Source: Pseudopedobacter sp045629485 (lineage in GTDB: Bacteria; Bacteroidota; Bacteroidia; Sphingobacteriales; Sphingobacteriaceae). From it: a DNA stretch of 64,000 nt. How positions within the stretch are numbered: position 1 is the first letter of the stretch; every line of letters begins with the position of its first letter. Below the pieces are notes generated by a model. That model saw nothing but the letters and a program-made list of their open reading frames with translations, had not been told where the DNA came from and ran no database searches. Position numbers and translations under genes: made by a program. Below, in pieces: positions 1-8,334 of this stretch. Location of the stretch: NCBI GenBank assembly GCA_045629485.1, contig JAZQRF010000217.1:1-64000 (forward strand), in the 5' to 3' direction.

Positions 1-1557
1 CAGGATCAGGACATCATCCGTATCCCTACTTATGAAAAAAGAGTAGAGATTGTGGGTGAAGTTAAAAGGCCTGCCATTTTTGAGATGAAGAGTGGGGAAG
101 ATTTAAATGACTTGCTGGGATTTGCAGGCGGCTTTACAGAAAGAGCATACCAGGCTCGTGTAAAGGTCTTGCAGAATACTGCTACAGAGCGCCGCGTAGC
201 TGATATCGTATCTGATGCATTTGCCAGTCACCAGCCGCAAAGCGGAGATAAATATTTTGTGAACGAGATACTCGACCGTTTTGAGAACAGGGTTTCTATA
301 CAGGGGGCCGTGTTCAGGCCGGGAGAATATGAACTGACACCAGGCTTAACGGTGAAGCAGTTGATAGAAAAAGCGGAAGGACTTAAAGAAGATGCATTTA
401 AAAGCAGGGCTTATATTACCCGATTAACTGTTGATAATAACACCGAATTGCTTTCTTTTGATCTGGGTAAAGTAGTAGCCGGCACTGTGCCCGACATCAG
501 TCTTAAAAGAGAAGACGTCATCAGTATCTCCTCTATATTTGAGTTGAGAGAAGCTTACCAGGTAAACATTGATGGAGAAGTGCAAAGACCGGGTGCATTT
601 GCATTTGCCGAGAACATGAGTCTGGAAGATCTGATACAGCAGGCAGGTGGCTTCAAAGAATCAGCGACCCCGCAAAGAATAGAAATTTCCCGACGGGTGA
701 ACAATCCCGATAGTGCAGCCATCTCCTCATCTGCAAAAACAGCCGAAGTTTTCCAGATAGATGTCAACCGGGATTTGAGTATTGAGGCTGCAAAATTTAT
801 CCTGCAGCCTTTCGACCAGGTGATCGTACGCGGAGCACCGGGCTACGAAACTCAGAAACTGGTTCGTATAGAGGGAGAAGTATTATATCCTGGGACCTAT
901 AGCATTACCCGTAAAGACGAGCGGATCTCTGATTTAGTGAGAAGGGCAGGAGGATTAACCCAGTTAGCCTATGAAAAAGGAGCTTCCTTAAAAAGAGAAG
1001 GATCGATGGAAACAGTTTTGGATCAGGAGAAAGAAGATTTAAAGCTATTACAATTCAAAAAAGTACAAAAAGAAGCGAAGGATTCTACAGCGGTAGATCT
1101 TGAAAATAAGGTTGCAAGAAATAACTTTGTTGGAATAGATTTGGAACAAATTTTAGATAAACCCGGCAAAAGGCAGGATTTATTCCTTGAAGAAGGAGAT
1201 ATCATCTCGGTGCCTAAACAATTGCAGACGGTGAAGGTAAGCGGAGAAGTGTTGTCTCCAAATACCGTAGTGTATTCCAAATCCAAAGGATTCAAGCAGT
1301 ACATTAACAATGCAGGTGGTTTTTCTCAAAAGGCGCTAAGAAAACGTTCTTATATTATCTACGCCAATGGGGCTGTAAAAAGTACTAAAAGATTCCTGTT
1401 TTTTAACAATTATCCATTAGTGACTACCGGTGCCGAAATCTTTGTGCCCAAAGCGGAAGAAAAACGTAAAATGACTGCAGCAGAAACCATTGGTCTAGTA
1501 TCCGGAATGGCTTCTGTAGGTGCTATTTTATTAGGAGTAATGAATATGATCAAATAG
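1..1557 (+). CDS. SLBB-domain polysaccharide export protein (Wza-like), 5' end missing
   Basis: The reading frame is open from the first base, so the N-terminus (signal peptide and probably the Poly_export domain) lies outside the window. The visible 518 codons hold a series of SLBB beta-grasp units, each opening with a strand plus a G-x-V-x-x-P type turn: VGEVKRP near base 50, then GAVFRPG, GEVQRPG, GEVLYPG and GEVLSPN near 300, 570, 870 and 1240. The C-terminus has one hydrophobic helix (AAETIGLVSGMASVGAILLG) and ends within about ten residues. Proteins of this family form the outer-membrane exit channel for capsule or exopolysaccharide. It lies 63 bp before the Wzz-like gene and is probably the start of the same operon. 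The family is secure. Whether the product exported is capsule, EPS or O-antigen cannot be read from this gene. Confidence 0.88.
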   Translation, partial: QDQDIIRIPTYEKRVEIVGEVKRPAIFEMKSGEDLNDLLGFAGGFTERAYQARVKVLQNTATERRVADIVSDAFASHQPQSGDKYFVNEILDRFENRVSIQGAVFRPGEYELTPGLTVKQLIEKAEGLKEDAFKSRAYITRLTVDNNTELLSFDLGKVVAGTVPDISLKREDVISISSIFELREAYQVNIDGEVQRPGAFAFAENMSLEDLIQQAGGFKESATPQRIEISRRVNNPDSAAISSSAKTAEVFQIDVNRDLSIEAAKFILQPFDQVIVRGAPGYETQKLVRIEGEVLYPGTYSITRKDERISDLVRRAGGLTQLAYEKGASLKREGSMETVLDQEKEDLKLLQFKKVQKEAKDSTAVDLENKVARNNFVGIDLEQILDKPGKRQDLFLEEGDIISVPKQLQTVKVSGEVLSPNTVVYSKSKGFKQYINNAGGFSQKALRKRSYIIYANGAVKSTKRFLFFNNYPLVTTGAEIFVPKAEEKRKMTAAETIGLVSGMASVGAILLGVMNMIK

Positions 1558-1620
1558 GCATTCTCCCTTGCCTGGCTAACGGACTGGAGAGAAACGAAGC
1601 AACCTTTTTACTAAAACAGA

Positions 1621-2769
1621 ATGCTTATGGCAGAACAACAACATATAAATCCATCATCCCCAACCGGAACTGATTCCGCTCATACCACCAAAGTAGGCGA
1701 AGCCTATTCTCCCCCGGCAAATGAGCCTGATGATGAAATTTCCTTAAAAGAGCTCATCCTGAAATTAGGGGAATGGTACCGCTACCTGTTAAGTAAATGG
1801 CTCATTATTTTAATTGCAGGGTTAATTGGTGGAGCTTTAGGGCTGGCTTATGCATTCACTCAGAAGCCAGTTTATACCGCTACCACTACTTTTGTACTGG
1901 AGGAAGGTGAAGGCGGCGGTGGTTTAAGCCAGTATGCAGGCTTAGCTTCTATGATGGGTGTAGATTTGGGTAGTGGAGGAGGAGGCATCTTTAAAGGAGA
2001 TAATATTCTTGAATTATATAAATCCCGCAAGATGATCAAGGAGACCTTATTAAGCCAGGATACTTTTGAAGGTAAGCAGCAACTATTAATTGACCGTTAT
2101 ATAGAGTTTAATAAATTAAGAGAAAGCTGGGCAAAAAAACCTGCTTTAGCTGCCTTAAGATTCACATCAACGGTGGGATACGACAGAAACAGAGATTCTG
2201 TAATGGGAAATATCATTGAAAACATTAATAAAGGTGTTCTTAAAGTAAGCAAACCAGATAAGAAATTGTCTATTATCAATGTAGAGGTAAAATCAGAGGA
2301 TGAACTTTTTGCGAAATCATTTGGAAATAATATCGTTGCTAAAGTAAATCAATTTTACATCAATACAAAGACGAAGAAATCTATAGAGAATGTTGAAATT
2401 TTGCAACAGCAAACGGATAGTGTAAGACGCGTTTTAAACTCCAGTATTGGGGGAGTGGCAGCGGCCATAGATGCGAACCCAAATTCTAATCCTGCATTCC
2501 AAAGCTTAAGGGTAGGATCGCAAAGAAAGCAGGTAGATGTACAGGCAAGCGGAGCAATCTATCAGGAATTGGTGAAGAACTTAGAACTCTCAAAAATTAC
2601 ACTTAGAAAAGAGCGTCCTTTGATCCAGGTGATTGATGAGCCGATTTTCCCTTTAAAAATGGAAAAATTGGGTAAGGCTAAAGGAATTATTTTAGGAGGG
2701 ATCATCTTTGGGTTCTTAACAGTTTTGTTTTTATTAGTAAAGAAAATCTTTAGTGGCCTTTTGTCTTAA
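1621..2769 (+). CDS. Wzz-family polysaccharide chain-length determinant
   Basis: This 382-residue inner-membrane protein has the Wzz/PCP layout: a Pro-rich cytoplasmic head, a first membrane helix at about residues 60-79, a large periplasmic region, and a second helix at about 355-374 followed by a short basic tail. No Walker-A kinase domain follows, so it resembles Wzz/PCP1 or the membrane half of a split BY-kinase rather than a full Wzc. A Gly-rich stretch sits after the first helix at about residues 95-125. An in-frame ATG two codons downstream (1627) is an equally good start. It probably sets polymer length together with the EpsG-like polymerase at 17391. The next gene begins 2 bases after its stop, so the two are likely co-transcribed. 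Confidence 0.88.
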   Translation: MLMAEQQHINPSSPTGTDSAHTTKVGEAYSPPANEPDDEISLKELILKLGEWYRYLLSKWLIILIAGLIGGALGLAYAFTQKPVYTATTTFVLEEGEGGGGLSQYAGLASMMGVDLGSGGGGIFKGDNILELYKSRKMIKETLLSQDTFEGKQQLLIDRYIEFNKLRESWAKKPALAALRFTSTVGYDRNRDSVMGNIIENINKGVLKVSKPDKKLSIINVEVKSEDELFAKSFGNNIVAKVNQFYINTKTKKSIENVEILQQQTDSVRRVLNSSIGGVAAAIDANPNSNPAFQSLRVGSQRKQVDVQASGAIYQELVKNLELSKITLRKERPLIQVIDEPIFPLKMEKLGKAKGIILGGIIFGFLTVLFLLVKKIFSGLLS

Positions 2770-2771
2770 AT

Positions 2772-3800
2772 ATGCAAACCTATACCCTCAAAGTAATTGA
2801 TATTAAGAAGGAAACAGAAGATACGGTAACCCTATGTTTCAAGCAACCGGGTTTAAAAAAAATCAAGTATCTCGCAGGTCAGTATTTAACTCTGATCTTT
2901 AGGATCAATGGAAGAAGATACATTAGACCCTACTCATTTTCTTCTGCTCCGGGAGTGGATACCAACCTGGAGGTCACCGTAAAGCGTGTTCCAGGCGGTA
3001 TAGTCTCCAATCATATTAATGATGTGGTAAAAGTAGGCGATATGATAGAGGCTATGCCGCCTATGGGTGATTTTGTTTTACCACAGGGTGAAATTAAGAA
3101 TGTTTTCTTATGGGGCGCAGGTAGTGGAATTACTCCACTAATTTCCATAGCGAAACATATTTTAGCTGTGCATGAAGGGGCTTTTGTAAAGCTCATCTAC
3201 GGAAATAAAGCCAAAGAGAGTACGATATTTTATGATACCATCAAAAAACTTTGTCTCCACTACCAAACAAAATTCAAATCCTGGCATTTCTATACCCGTA
3301 TAAGTGTAGATGAGTCTATTCCTGATGTAATACAGGGAAGAATAGATCCTGCTAAAGTCATGGACGTACTCCGTCAGGAAGATTTGAAGGAAAGCCTTCA
3401 CTTTATCTGTGGCCCGGTTGGGCTTAAGGAGTCGGTGAAGAATATCCTCAGAACTTACAGTATTCCAAACGACCAAATCTTCACCGAAGATTTTGAATTG
3501 GTCAAGGACCCAAAGGATTTCGAAGAGATAGAGACCCAGAATGTCACCTTGGTTTTCCAGGGAAAAGAAAATGTGTTGGAGGTAGTTAAAGGTAAAAGCA
3601 TTTTAGAGACCGCTTTGGATGCCAATATAGAACTGCCTTATTCCTGCCAAACCGGGAATTGTAGTACTTGTAAAGGAAAGTTAAAAGAGGGGGCTTTAAA
3701 AATGATAGGATTGAGAGAAGAGCGAACGGATTTGGAAAAAGACGAATACTTATTATGTTGTAGCCATCCGGCAGATGGTAATGTTTATATAGAGTGCTAA
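2772..3800 (+). CDS. FAD/NAD(P) and 2Fe-2S reductase, E3-like partner of CDP-6-deoxyglucose 3-dehydratase
   Basis: This protein should pass electrons from NAD(P)H through FAD and a 2Fe-2S cluster to the ddhC-type dehydratase encoded at 8335, as DdhD/AscD/RfbI does in 3,6-dideoxyhexose synthesis. It has an N-terminal flavin-binding barrel with RPYSFSS at 52-58 and a NAD-binding motif GAGSGITP at 115-122. A C-terminal plant-type ferredoxin has Cys 292, 297, 300 and 329 or 330. The order is unusual: known E3 enzymes such as AscD carry the ferredoxin at the N-terminus, whereas here it is at the C-terminus, as in PaaE-type reductases. The role is inferred from its position at the head of the ddhA, ddhB, ddhC block. 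A general oxidoreductase is the alternative. Confidence 0.8.
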   Translation: MQTYTLKVIDIKKETEDTVTLCFKQPGLKKIKYLAGQYLTLIFRINGRRYIRPYSFSSAPGVDTNLEVTVKRVPGGIVSNHINDVVKVGDMIEAMPPMGDFVLPQGEIKNVFLWGAGSGITPLISIAKHILAVHEGAFVKLIYGNKAKESTIFYDTIKKLCLHYQTKFKSWHFYTRISVDESIPDVIQGRIDPAKVMDVLRQEDLKESLHFICGPVGLKESVKNILRTYSIPNDQIFTEDFELVKDPKDFEEIETQNVTLVFQGKENVLEVVKGKSILETALDANIELPYSCQTGNCSTCKGKLKEGALKMIGLREERTDLEKDEYLLCCSHPADGNVYIEC

Positions 3801-3816
3801 ACAATAATTTATACTT

Positions 3817-4593
3817 ATGAAAGTAGTAAACCTGGCAGGGGGCTTAGGTACCAGGTTAATGGAAGAAACAGAGGCCCGCCCCAAACCAATGGTAGAAATA
3901 GGTGGGAAGCCCATTTTGTGGCATATCATGAAGATATATGAAACCTATGGCTATAATGATTTTGTTTTATGCTTAGGCTATAAGGCTCAATCTATAAAAG
4001 AATATTTTTTAAATTATTATTTATATAATTCGGATGTAACGATAGAATTAGAAAGAAATAAAGTCGATGTACATTTTTCAAACTCCGAGTCTTTTAAGGT
4101 AACTTTAGTAGATACAGGCTTAAATACAAATACCGCTGGTAGAATTAAAAGAATTCAAAAGTATTTGAATAATGAAACTTTTATGTTAACGTATGGAGAT
4201 GGAGTTGGAGATGTTAATATCAAGCAATTAGTAGAGTTTCATAAAGGTCATGGTAAATTAGCCACTTTAACAGGTATCCAAACACCAGGGAGATTTGGAA
4301 ATATTGAAATGGATCAGGAGGGTATAGTCCAGCATTTTGTAGAGAAACCTCAGGGTGATGGCATGTGGATCAATGGAGGTTTCTTTGTACTGGAACCAGG
4401 GATATTTGATTATCTCGATGGAGACATGGATGATGTCCAATGGGAAAAGAAACCTCTGATTGAAATTGCCGAAGACGGTCAATTAGGGGCATATAAACAT
4501 TCCGGCTTTTGGAAGCCTATGGATGCTTTAAGAGACAGAATTGAATTGGAGCAACTCTGGAGTAGTGGAGAAGCTAAATGGAAAATTTGGTAA
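3817..4593 (+). CDS. ddhA: glucose-1-phosphate cytidylyltransferase
   Basis: The predicted reaction is alpha-D-glucose 1-phosphate + CTP giving CDP-glucose, the entry step to CDP-3,6-dideoxyhexoses. The protein is 258 residues, the usual length for RfbF/DdhA. It opens with the sugar nucleotidyltransferase signature GGLGTRL at 8-14, followed by RPKPM at 21-25. Further family landmarks are TYGDGVGD near 126, VEKP near 172 and the WINGGFFV segment near 184. It lies 16 bp after the reductase gene and 3 bp before the CDP-glucose 4,6-dehydratase. The two neighbours make the CTP-specific assignment much more likely than a general glucose-1-phosphate uridylyl- or thymidylyltransferase. Confidence 0.93.
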   Translation: MKVVNLAGGLGTRLMEETEARPKPMVEIGGKPILWHIMKIYETYGYNDFVLCLGYKAQSIKEYFLNYYLYNSDVTIELERNKVDVHFSNSESFKVTLVDTGLNTNTAGRIKRIQKYLNNETFMLTYGDGVGDVNIKQLVEFHKGHGKLATLTGIQTPGRFGNIEMDQEGIVQHFVEKPQGDGMWINGGFFVLEPGIFDYLDGDMDDVQWEKKPLIEIAEDGQLGAYKHSGFWKPMDALRDRIELEQLWSSGEAKWKIW

Positions 4594-4596
4594 CTT

Positions 4597-5676
4597 ATGT
4601 TAAACTATCTTAAAGAAACCTATAAGGGTAAAAAAGTTTTCCTTACCGGGCATACCGGCTTTAAAGGTGCGTGGCTGCTTAAAACTTTGAATTTGTTAGG
4701 GGCAGAAGTTAAGGGTTATGCATTAGAACCCACTACAAAAGATGATCTTTATTACTTAATTAATGGAGATCAGATTTGTGAATCTATAATTGCAGATTTA
4801 AGAGATAAAGAAACTCTAAAAAATGCTGTTCTACATTTCCAGCCAGATTTTATATTTCATTTAGCTGCCCAGCCCTTAGTAAGATTATCCTATGAAATTC
4901 CTTCAGAAACGTTTGAAGTAAATGCCATTGGAACAGCAAACTTATTGGATGCTGTAAGAATTTTAGAAAAGAAATGTTCGGTTATATTGATTACTACCGA
5001 TAAGGTTTATCATAATAATGAGTGGGAATATCCTTACCGGGAAAATGATCGTTTAGGGGGATATGATCCCTATAGCGCTAGTAAAGCTTGTACAGAACTG
5101 GTGATTGATTCTTATAAAAATTCCTTTTTTAATATAGTGAAACATGATTTTCATAAAAAAGGAATTGCTATTGGTAGAGCAGGAAACGTAATCGGAGGTG
5201 GCGATTGGTCTAAAGACCGCTTAATACCAGACATAGCGAAAGGCTTATCCAAAGAACAAGAAATAATCATTAGAAACCCTAAATCTGTTCGTCCATGGCA
5301 ACATGTACTTGAGCCTGTTGTTGCATATTTACTTTTAGGCGCAAAATTAGAATTTGAACCAATAAAATTCAGTCAGGCATACAATTTTGGACCTTATTTT
5401 ACGGATGCTCTCGCTGTCTCAGAAATGTTAAAGTTAGCTATGAAATCCTGGGGAGCTGGCAGCTTTAAAATTGCAAATGTTGAAGGCCAACCCCATGAGG
5501 CGGGCCTCTTGAAATTAGATATAAGTAAAGCAATAAAAGAACTGAAATGGTTGCCTAAGTTGAATGCTGAAGCTGCTGTAGAAATGACAATTAATTGGTA
5601 TAAAGAATTTTTCTCGGCTCCAAAAAATATAGATTCTTATACAGAAGATCAAATAAAATCTTATTTACATGCTTAA
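4597..5676 (+). CDS. ddhB: CDP-glucose 4,6-dehydratase
   Basis: This extended short-chain dehydrogenase (359 residues) should convert CDP-D-glucose to CDP-4-keto-6-deoxy-D-glucose with bound NAD. It shows the nucleotide-binding motif GHTGFKG at 18-24, TTDKVY at 133-138 and the catalytic YSASK with Tyr 159 and Lys 163. The GHTGFKG variant and RPWQHVLEP in the C-terminal half are characteristic of RfbG/DdhB rather than of dTDP-glucose or GDP-mannose dehydratases. It begins 3 bp after ddhA. Its last 8 bases overlap the next gene, which suggests translational coupling within one sugar pathway. Confidence 0.93.
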   Translation: MLNYLKETYKGKKVFLTGHTGFKGAWLLKTLNLLGAEVKGYALEPTTKDDLYYLINGDQICESIIADLRDKETLKNAVLHFQPDFIFHLAAQPLVRLSYEIPSETFEVNAIGTANLLDAVRILEKKCSVILITTDKVYHNNEWEYPYRENDRLGGYDPYSASKACTELVIDSYKNSFFNIVKHDFHKKGIAIGRAGNVIGGGDWSKDRLIPDIAKGLSKEQEIIIRNPKSVRPWQHVLEPVVAYLLLGAKLEFEPIKFSQAYNFGPYFTDALAVSEMLKLAMKSWGAGSFKIANVEGQPHEAGLLKLDISKAIKELKWLPKLNAEAAVEMTINWYKEFFSAPKNIDSYTEDQIKSYLHA

Positions 5677-6580
5677 AGTTTTAATTACCGGCATTTCAGG
5701 TTTTATAGGCTCGAACATTGCTAAATTTTTAATTCAAAATGGCATTGAAGTAATTGGTTTAAAAAGGGAAAATTCAAATATCTCCCGATGTATTAGTTAT
5801 TCGGAAAAGGTAAAATGGGTGAATTTAGATCTGGAAGATAAGTGGAAGCAAGAATTAGTGAATTTATCACCAACATCTATTATTCATTGTGCTTGGATTG
5901 GAGTAGAAGCGAAAGACAGAGATAATTGGTCCCTGCAGGTAAAGAACATAAATTTCCTGACGGATTTAATAGAGATTTCTAACCAGATTAATTTAAAACA
6001 ATTTGTTTTTTTAGGTTCACAAGCTGAATATGGTTTTATTGACCGCAAGGTAGACGAGCTTCATCCAACTAACCCTACTAGTGCTTATGGGAGTGTTAAA
6101 TTGGCGTCTTTGGAAATTCTAAAGACTTTCTGTTTTTTAAATAATGTGAATTGGGTATGGCTGAGAGTTTTTTCCTTATTTGGCGAAAATGAAAATGAAA
6201 ACTGGCTAATCCCTTCCTTGATAAAGAGCATACATAAAACGACAGAGATGGATTTTACTTTAGGAGAACAACAGTACGCTTATTTATACATTAATGATTT
6301 CGCTCATATTGTAACTAAAATAGTTCAACAAAAAATTGACTCTGGTATTTATAATATTTCATCAAATAAGATTCAAGATCTCCGAACATTGATGAATACT
6401 ATAAAACAGAAAATAAATCCAGAGTTTAAACTGAATTTTGGTGCAATTCCTTATCGAGATAATCAATCTATGCATATACAAGGCGATATTTCTAAGTTGG
6501 AGAGCCAAATAGGGCCGATCACTTTCACGGATTTTAATGTAGCTTTGCAAAACACCATAAATTATTACCTGAAAAACTAG
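5669..6580 (+). CDS. NAD(P)-dependent reductase/epimerase, candidate YerF-like last step of the CDP-branched sugar
   Basis: This is an extended short-chain dehydrogenase of 303 residues with GISGFIG at 8-14, a serine in LGSQAEYG near 116 and the catalytic pair Tyr 140 / Lys 144. Its frame overlaps ddhB by 8 bases and it ends 3 bases before the TPP enzyme. In Yersinia pseudotuberculosis O:VI the TPP enzyme YerE adds a two-carbon unit to C4 of CDP-4-keto-3,6-dideoxyglucose, and the reductase YerF then reduces the new keto group. The neighbour at 6584 makes the same role plausible here. From sequence alone it could equally be a C4 reductase like CDP-abequose or CDP-paratose synthase, so the substrate is inferred. 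Confidence 0.72.
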   Translation: MLKVLITGISGFIGSNIAKFLIQNGIEVIGLKRENSNISRCISYSEKVKWVNLDLEDKWKQELVNLSPTSIIHCAWIGVEAKDRDNWSLQVKNINFLTDLIEISNQINLKQFVFLGSQAEYGFIDRKVDELHPTNPTSAYGSVKLASLEILKTFCFLNNVNWVWLRVFSLFGENENENWLIPSLIKSIHKTTEMDFTLGEQQYAYLYINDFAHIVTKIVQQKIDSGIYNISSNKIQDLRTLMNTIKQKINPEFKLNFGAIPYRDNQSMHIQGDISKLESQIGPITFTDFNVALQNTINYYLKN

Positions 6581-6583
6581 CAA

Positions 6584-8302
6584 ATGAAAGCATCAGATTT
6601 TATAGCTGATTTCTTAAAAAGAAAAGGTATTCAAAGTGTTTTTGAGCTGTCTGGCGGAATGATTACGCATATTTTGGATTCTCTTTATCAGACCACTGAT
6701 ATAAATATTATTACCATGCATCATGAGCAGGGAGCTGCTTTTGCGGCGGAAGGCTATGCTAGAATTACTGGCTTACCTGGTATTGCACTGGCCACAAGTG
6801 GGCCTGGCGCTACTAATCTGCTTACAGGGATAGGAAGCTGCTTTTTTGATTCTACACCTGCAGTATTTATCACTGGCCAGGTAAATACGCATGAGCAAAA
6901 AGGCAATCGCGACATCAGGCAATTGGGTTTTCAGGAGACCGATATCGTGTCAATGGCAAAGCCAATAACAAAAGCCTGTTTCTTAGTTAATGATGCTAAT
7001 GATCTGGAAGAAGTCTTTGAGAAGGCTTTCCATTTCGCGTGTGAAGGGAGGCCTGGGCCTGTACTTATTGATATTCCAATGGATATACAGCGCTCGCAAA
7101 TAGAAATAAAAAATACTATTGAACTTAAGAAAAGCGCCAGCCAGGTTGACAACAAAACAATTTCTTCATTAATAGGGGACATTCGTAATGCAAAAAGGCC
7201 TTTAATACTGGCAGGCCGGGGGATAAAAGCAGGAAAATCTCAGGAGAACTTTGAGAATTTTATAAGCAAGGTAAACATACCTGTAATAACTACATTATTG
7301 GGTTTAGATACCGTTCCTTATGATGACCCATTACGTGTGGGGTTTATTGGAAGTTATGGTAATAGATGGGCAAACATAGCGTTCGGAGAGTGCGATTTGC
7401 TTATTGTTTTGGGTAGCAGATTAGATATCAGGCAAACCGGAGCGGATACCAAGTTTATAGAAAACAGGAAAATTTATCACGTTGATTGTGAAGATGGGGA
7501 GATTAATAATCGTATTACCGGGTGTATACCTGTAGTTGCAAATTTATCCAGTTTCTTCACAAGTTTTTCAGAAAACGCAATAAGCTTCAGCTTTCCTGTA
7601 CGAAATAATTGGCTTAATCGTATCAATGAACTGAAAACACTTTGGCCCGATATAAATGAGTTAACACCAGAAGGAATCAATCCAAATAAATTTATGCATT
7701 CACTTTCTTCTTCCGGGAAAAAAGCTAAGGTCTATTTGGCAGACGTGGGTAGCCATCAAATGTGGGCAGCTCAATCCCTGGAGTTGTATAGAGGTCAGCA
7801 GTTTCTCACCTCAGGAGGCATGGGGGCAATGGGATTTTCTCTTCCGGCAGCAATAGGTGCTTGTGTCGCGTTGGATAACCAACCTGTTGTCGTCCTGGTT
7901 GGCGATGGCTGTATGCAAATAAATATACAAGAATTGCAAACAATAATAAGAAACAAGCTCCAGATAAAAATTATTATCCTTAACAATAATACATTAGGCA
8001 TGATACGGCAGTTTCAGGATAGTTACTTCCAGTCCCGGTATCAATCTACCTATTGGGGATACAGCGCACCGGATTTTACAAAAATAGCTATTGCCTATGG
8101 TATTGATGCTAAAACAATTGAAAAGCCTGAAGAAATAGATGAAGGGGTTTCATGGCTTTGGTCGGACGAAAATATAACTAAGCCACAATTACTACAGGTA
8201 ATGATTGATCCTCACACAAATACATACCCCAAAATTGCATTTGGCAAGCCGATTACAGAAATGGAGCCTTTTGCGGAGCCGATTGGTATGGAAAGCACAT
8301 AA
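6584..8302 (+). CDS. thiamine-diphosphate enzyme of the acetolactate-synthase fold, YerE-like
   Basis: The protein is 572 residues with the full three-domain layout of the acetolactate synthase family. It has the catalytic glutamate in HHEQGA (Glu 48), SGPGATN near 72, a central domain, and the thiamine-diphosphate Mg site starting at GDG near residue 440. Acetolactate synthase itself would sit with ilv genes; here the gene lies between a sugar reductase and ddhC. The best match to that context is YerE, which transfers an acetaldehyde unit from pyruvate to the C4 carbonyl of CDP-4-keto-3,6-dideoxyglucose, giving a branched eight-carbon sugar. The fold is certain. The sugar substrate is inferred from neighbours. 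A second-best reading is another carboligase making a different branched sugar. Confidence 0.82.
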   Translation: MKASDFIADFLKRKGIQSVFELSGGMITHILDSLYQTTDINIITMHHEQGAAFAAEGYARITGLPGIALATSGPGATNLLTGIGSCFFDSTPAVFITGQVNTHEQKGNRDIRQLGFQETDIVSMAKPITKACFLVNDANDLEEVFEKAFHFACEGRPGPVLIDIPMDIQRSQIEIKNTIELKKSASQVDNKTISSLIGDIRNAKRPLILAGRGIKAGKSQENFENFISKVNIPVITTLLGLDTVPYDDPLRVGFIGSYGNRWANIAFGECDLLIVLGSRLDIRQTGADTKFIENRKIYHVDCEDGEINNRITGCIPVVANLSSFFTSFSENAISFSFPVRNNWLNRINELKTLWPDINELTPEGINPNKFMHSLSSSGKKAKVYLADVGSHQMWAAQSLELYRGQQFLTSGGMGAMGFSLPAAIGACVALDNQPVVVLVGDGCMQINIQELQTIIRNKLQIKIIILNNNTLGMIRQFQDSYFQSRYQSTYWGYSAPDFTKIAIAYGIDAKTIEKPEEIDEGVSWLWSDENITKPQLLQVMIDPHTNTYPKIAFGKPITEMEPFAEPIGMEST

Positions 8303-8334
8303 TTCATTAATTTATATATCATAAACATTTGTAT

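Noticed and set aside
6584..8302. Assignment as IlvB/acetolactate synthase of branched-chain amino-acid synthesis
   Set aside because: No ilvN, ilvC or ilvD nearby and the gene is embedded in a CDP-sugar operon.
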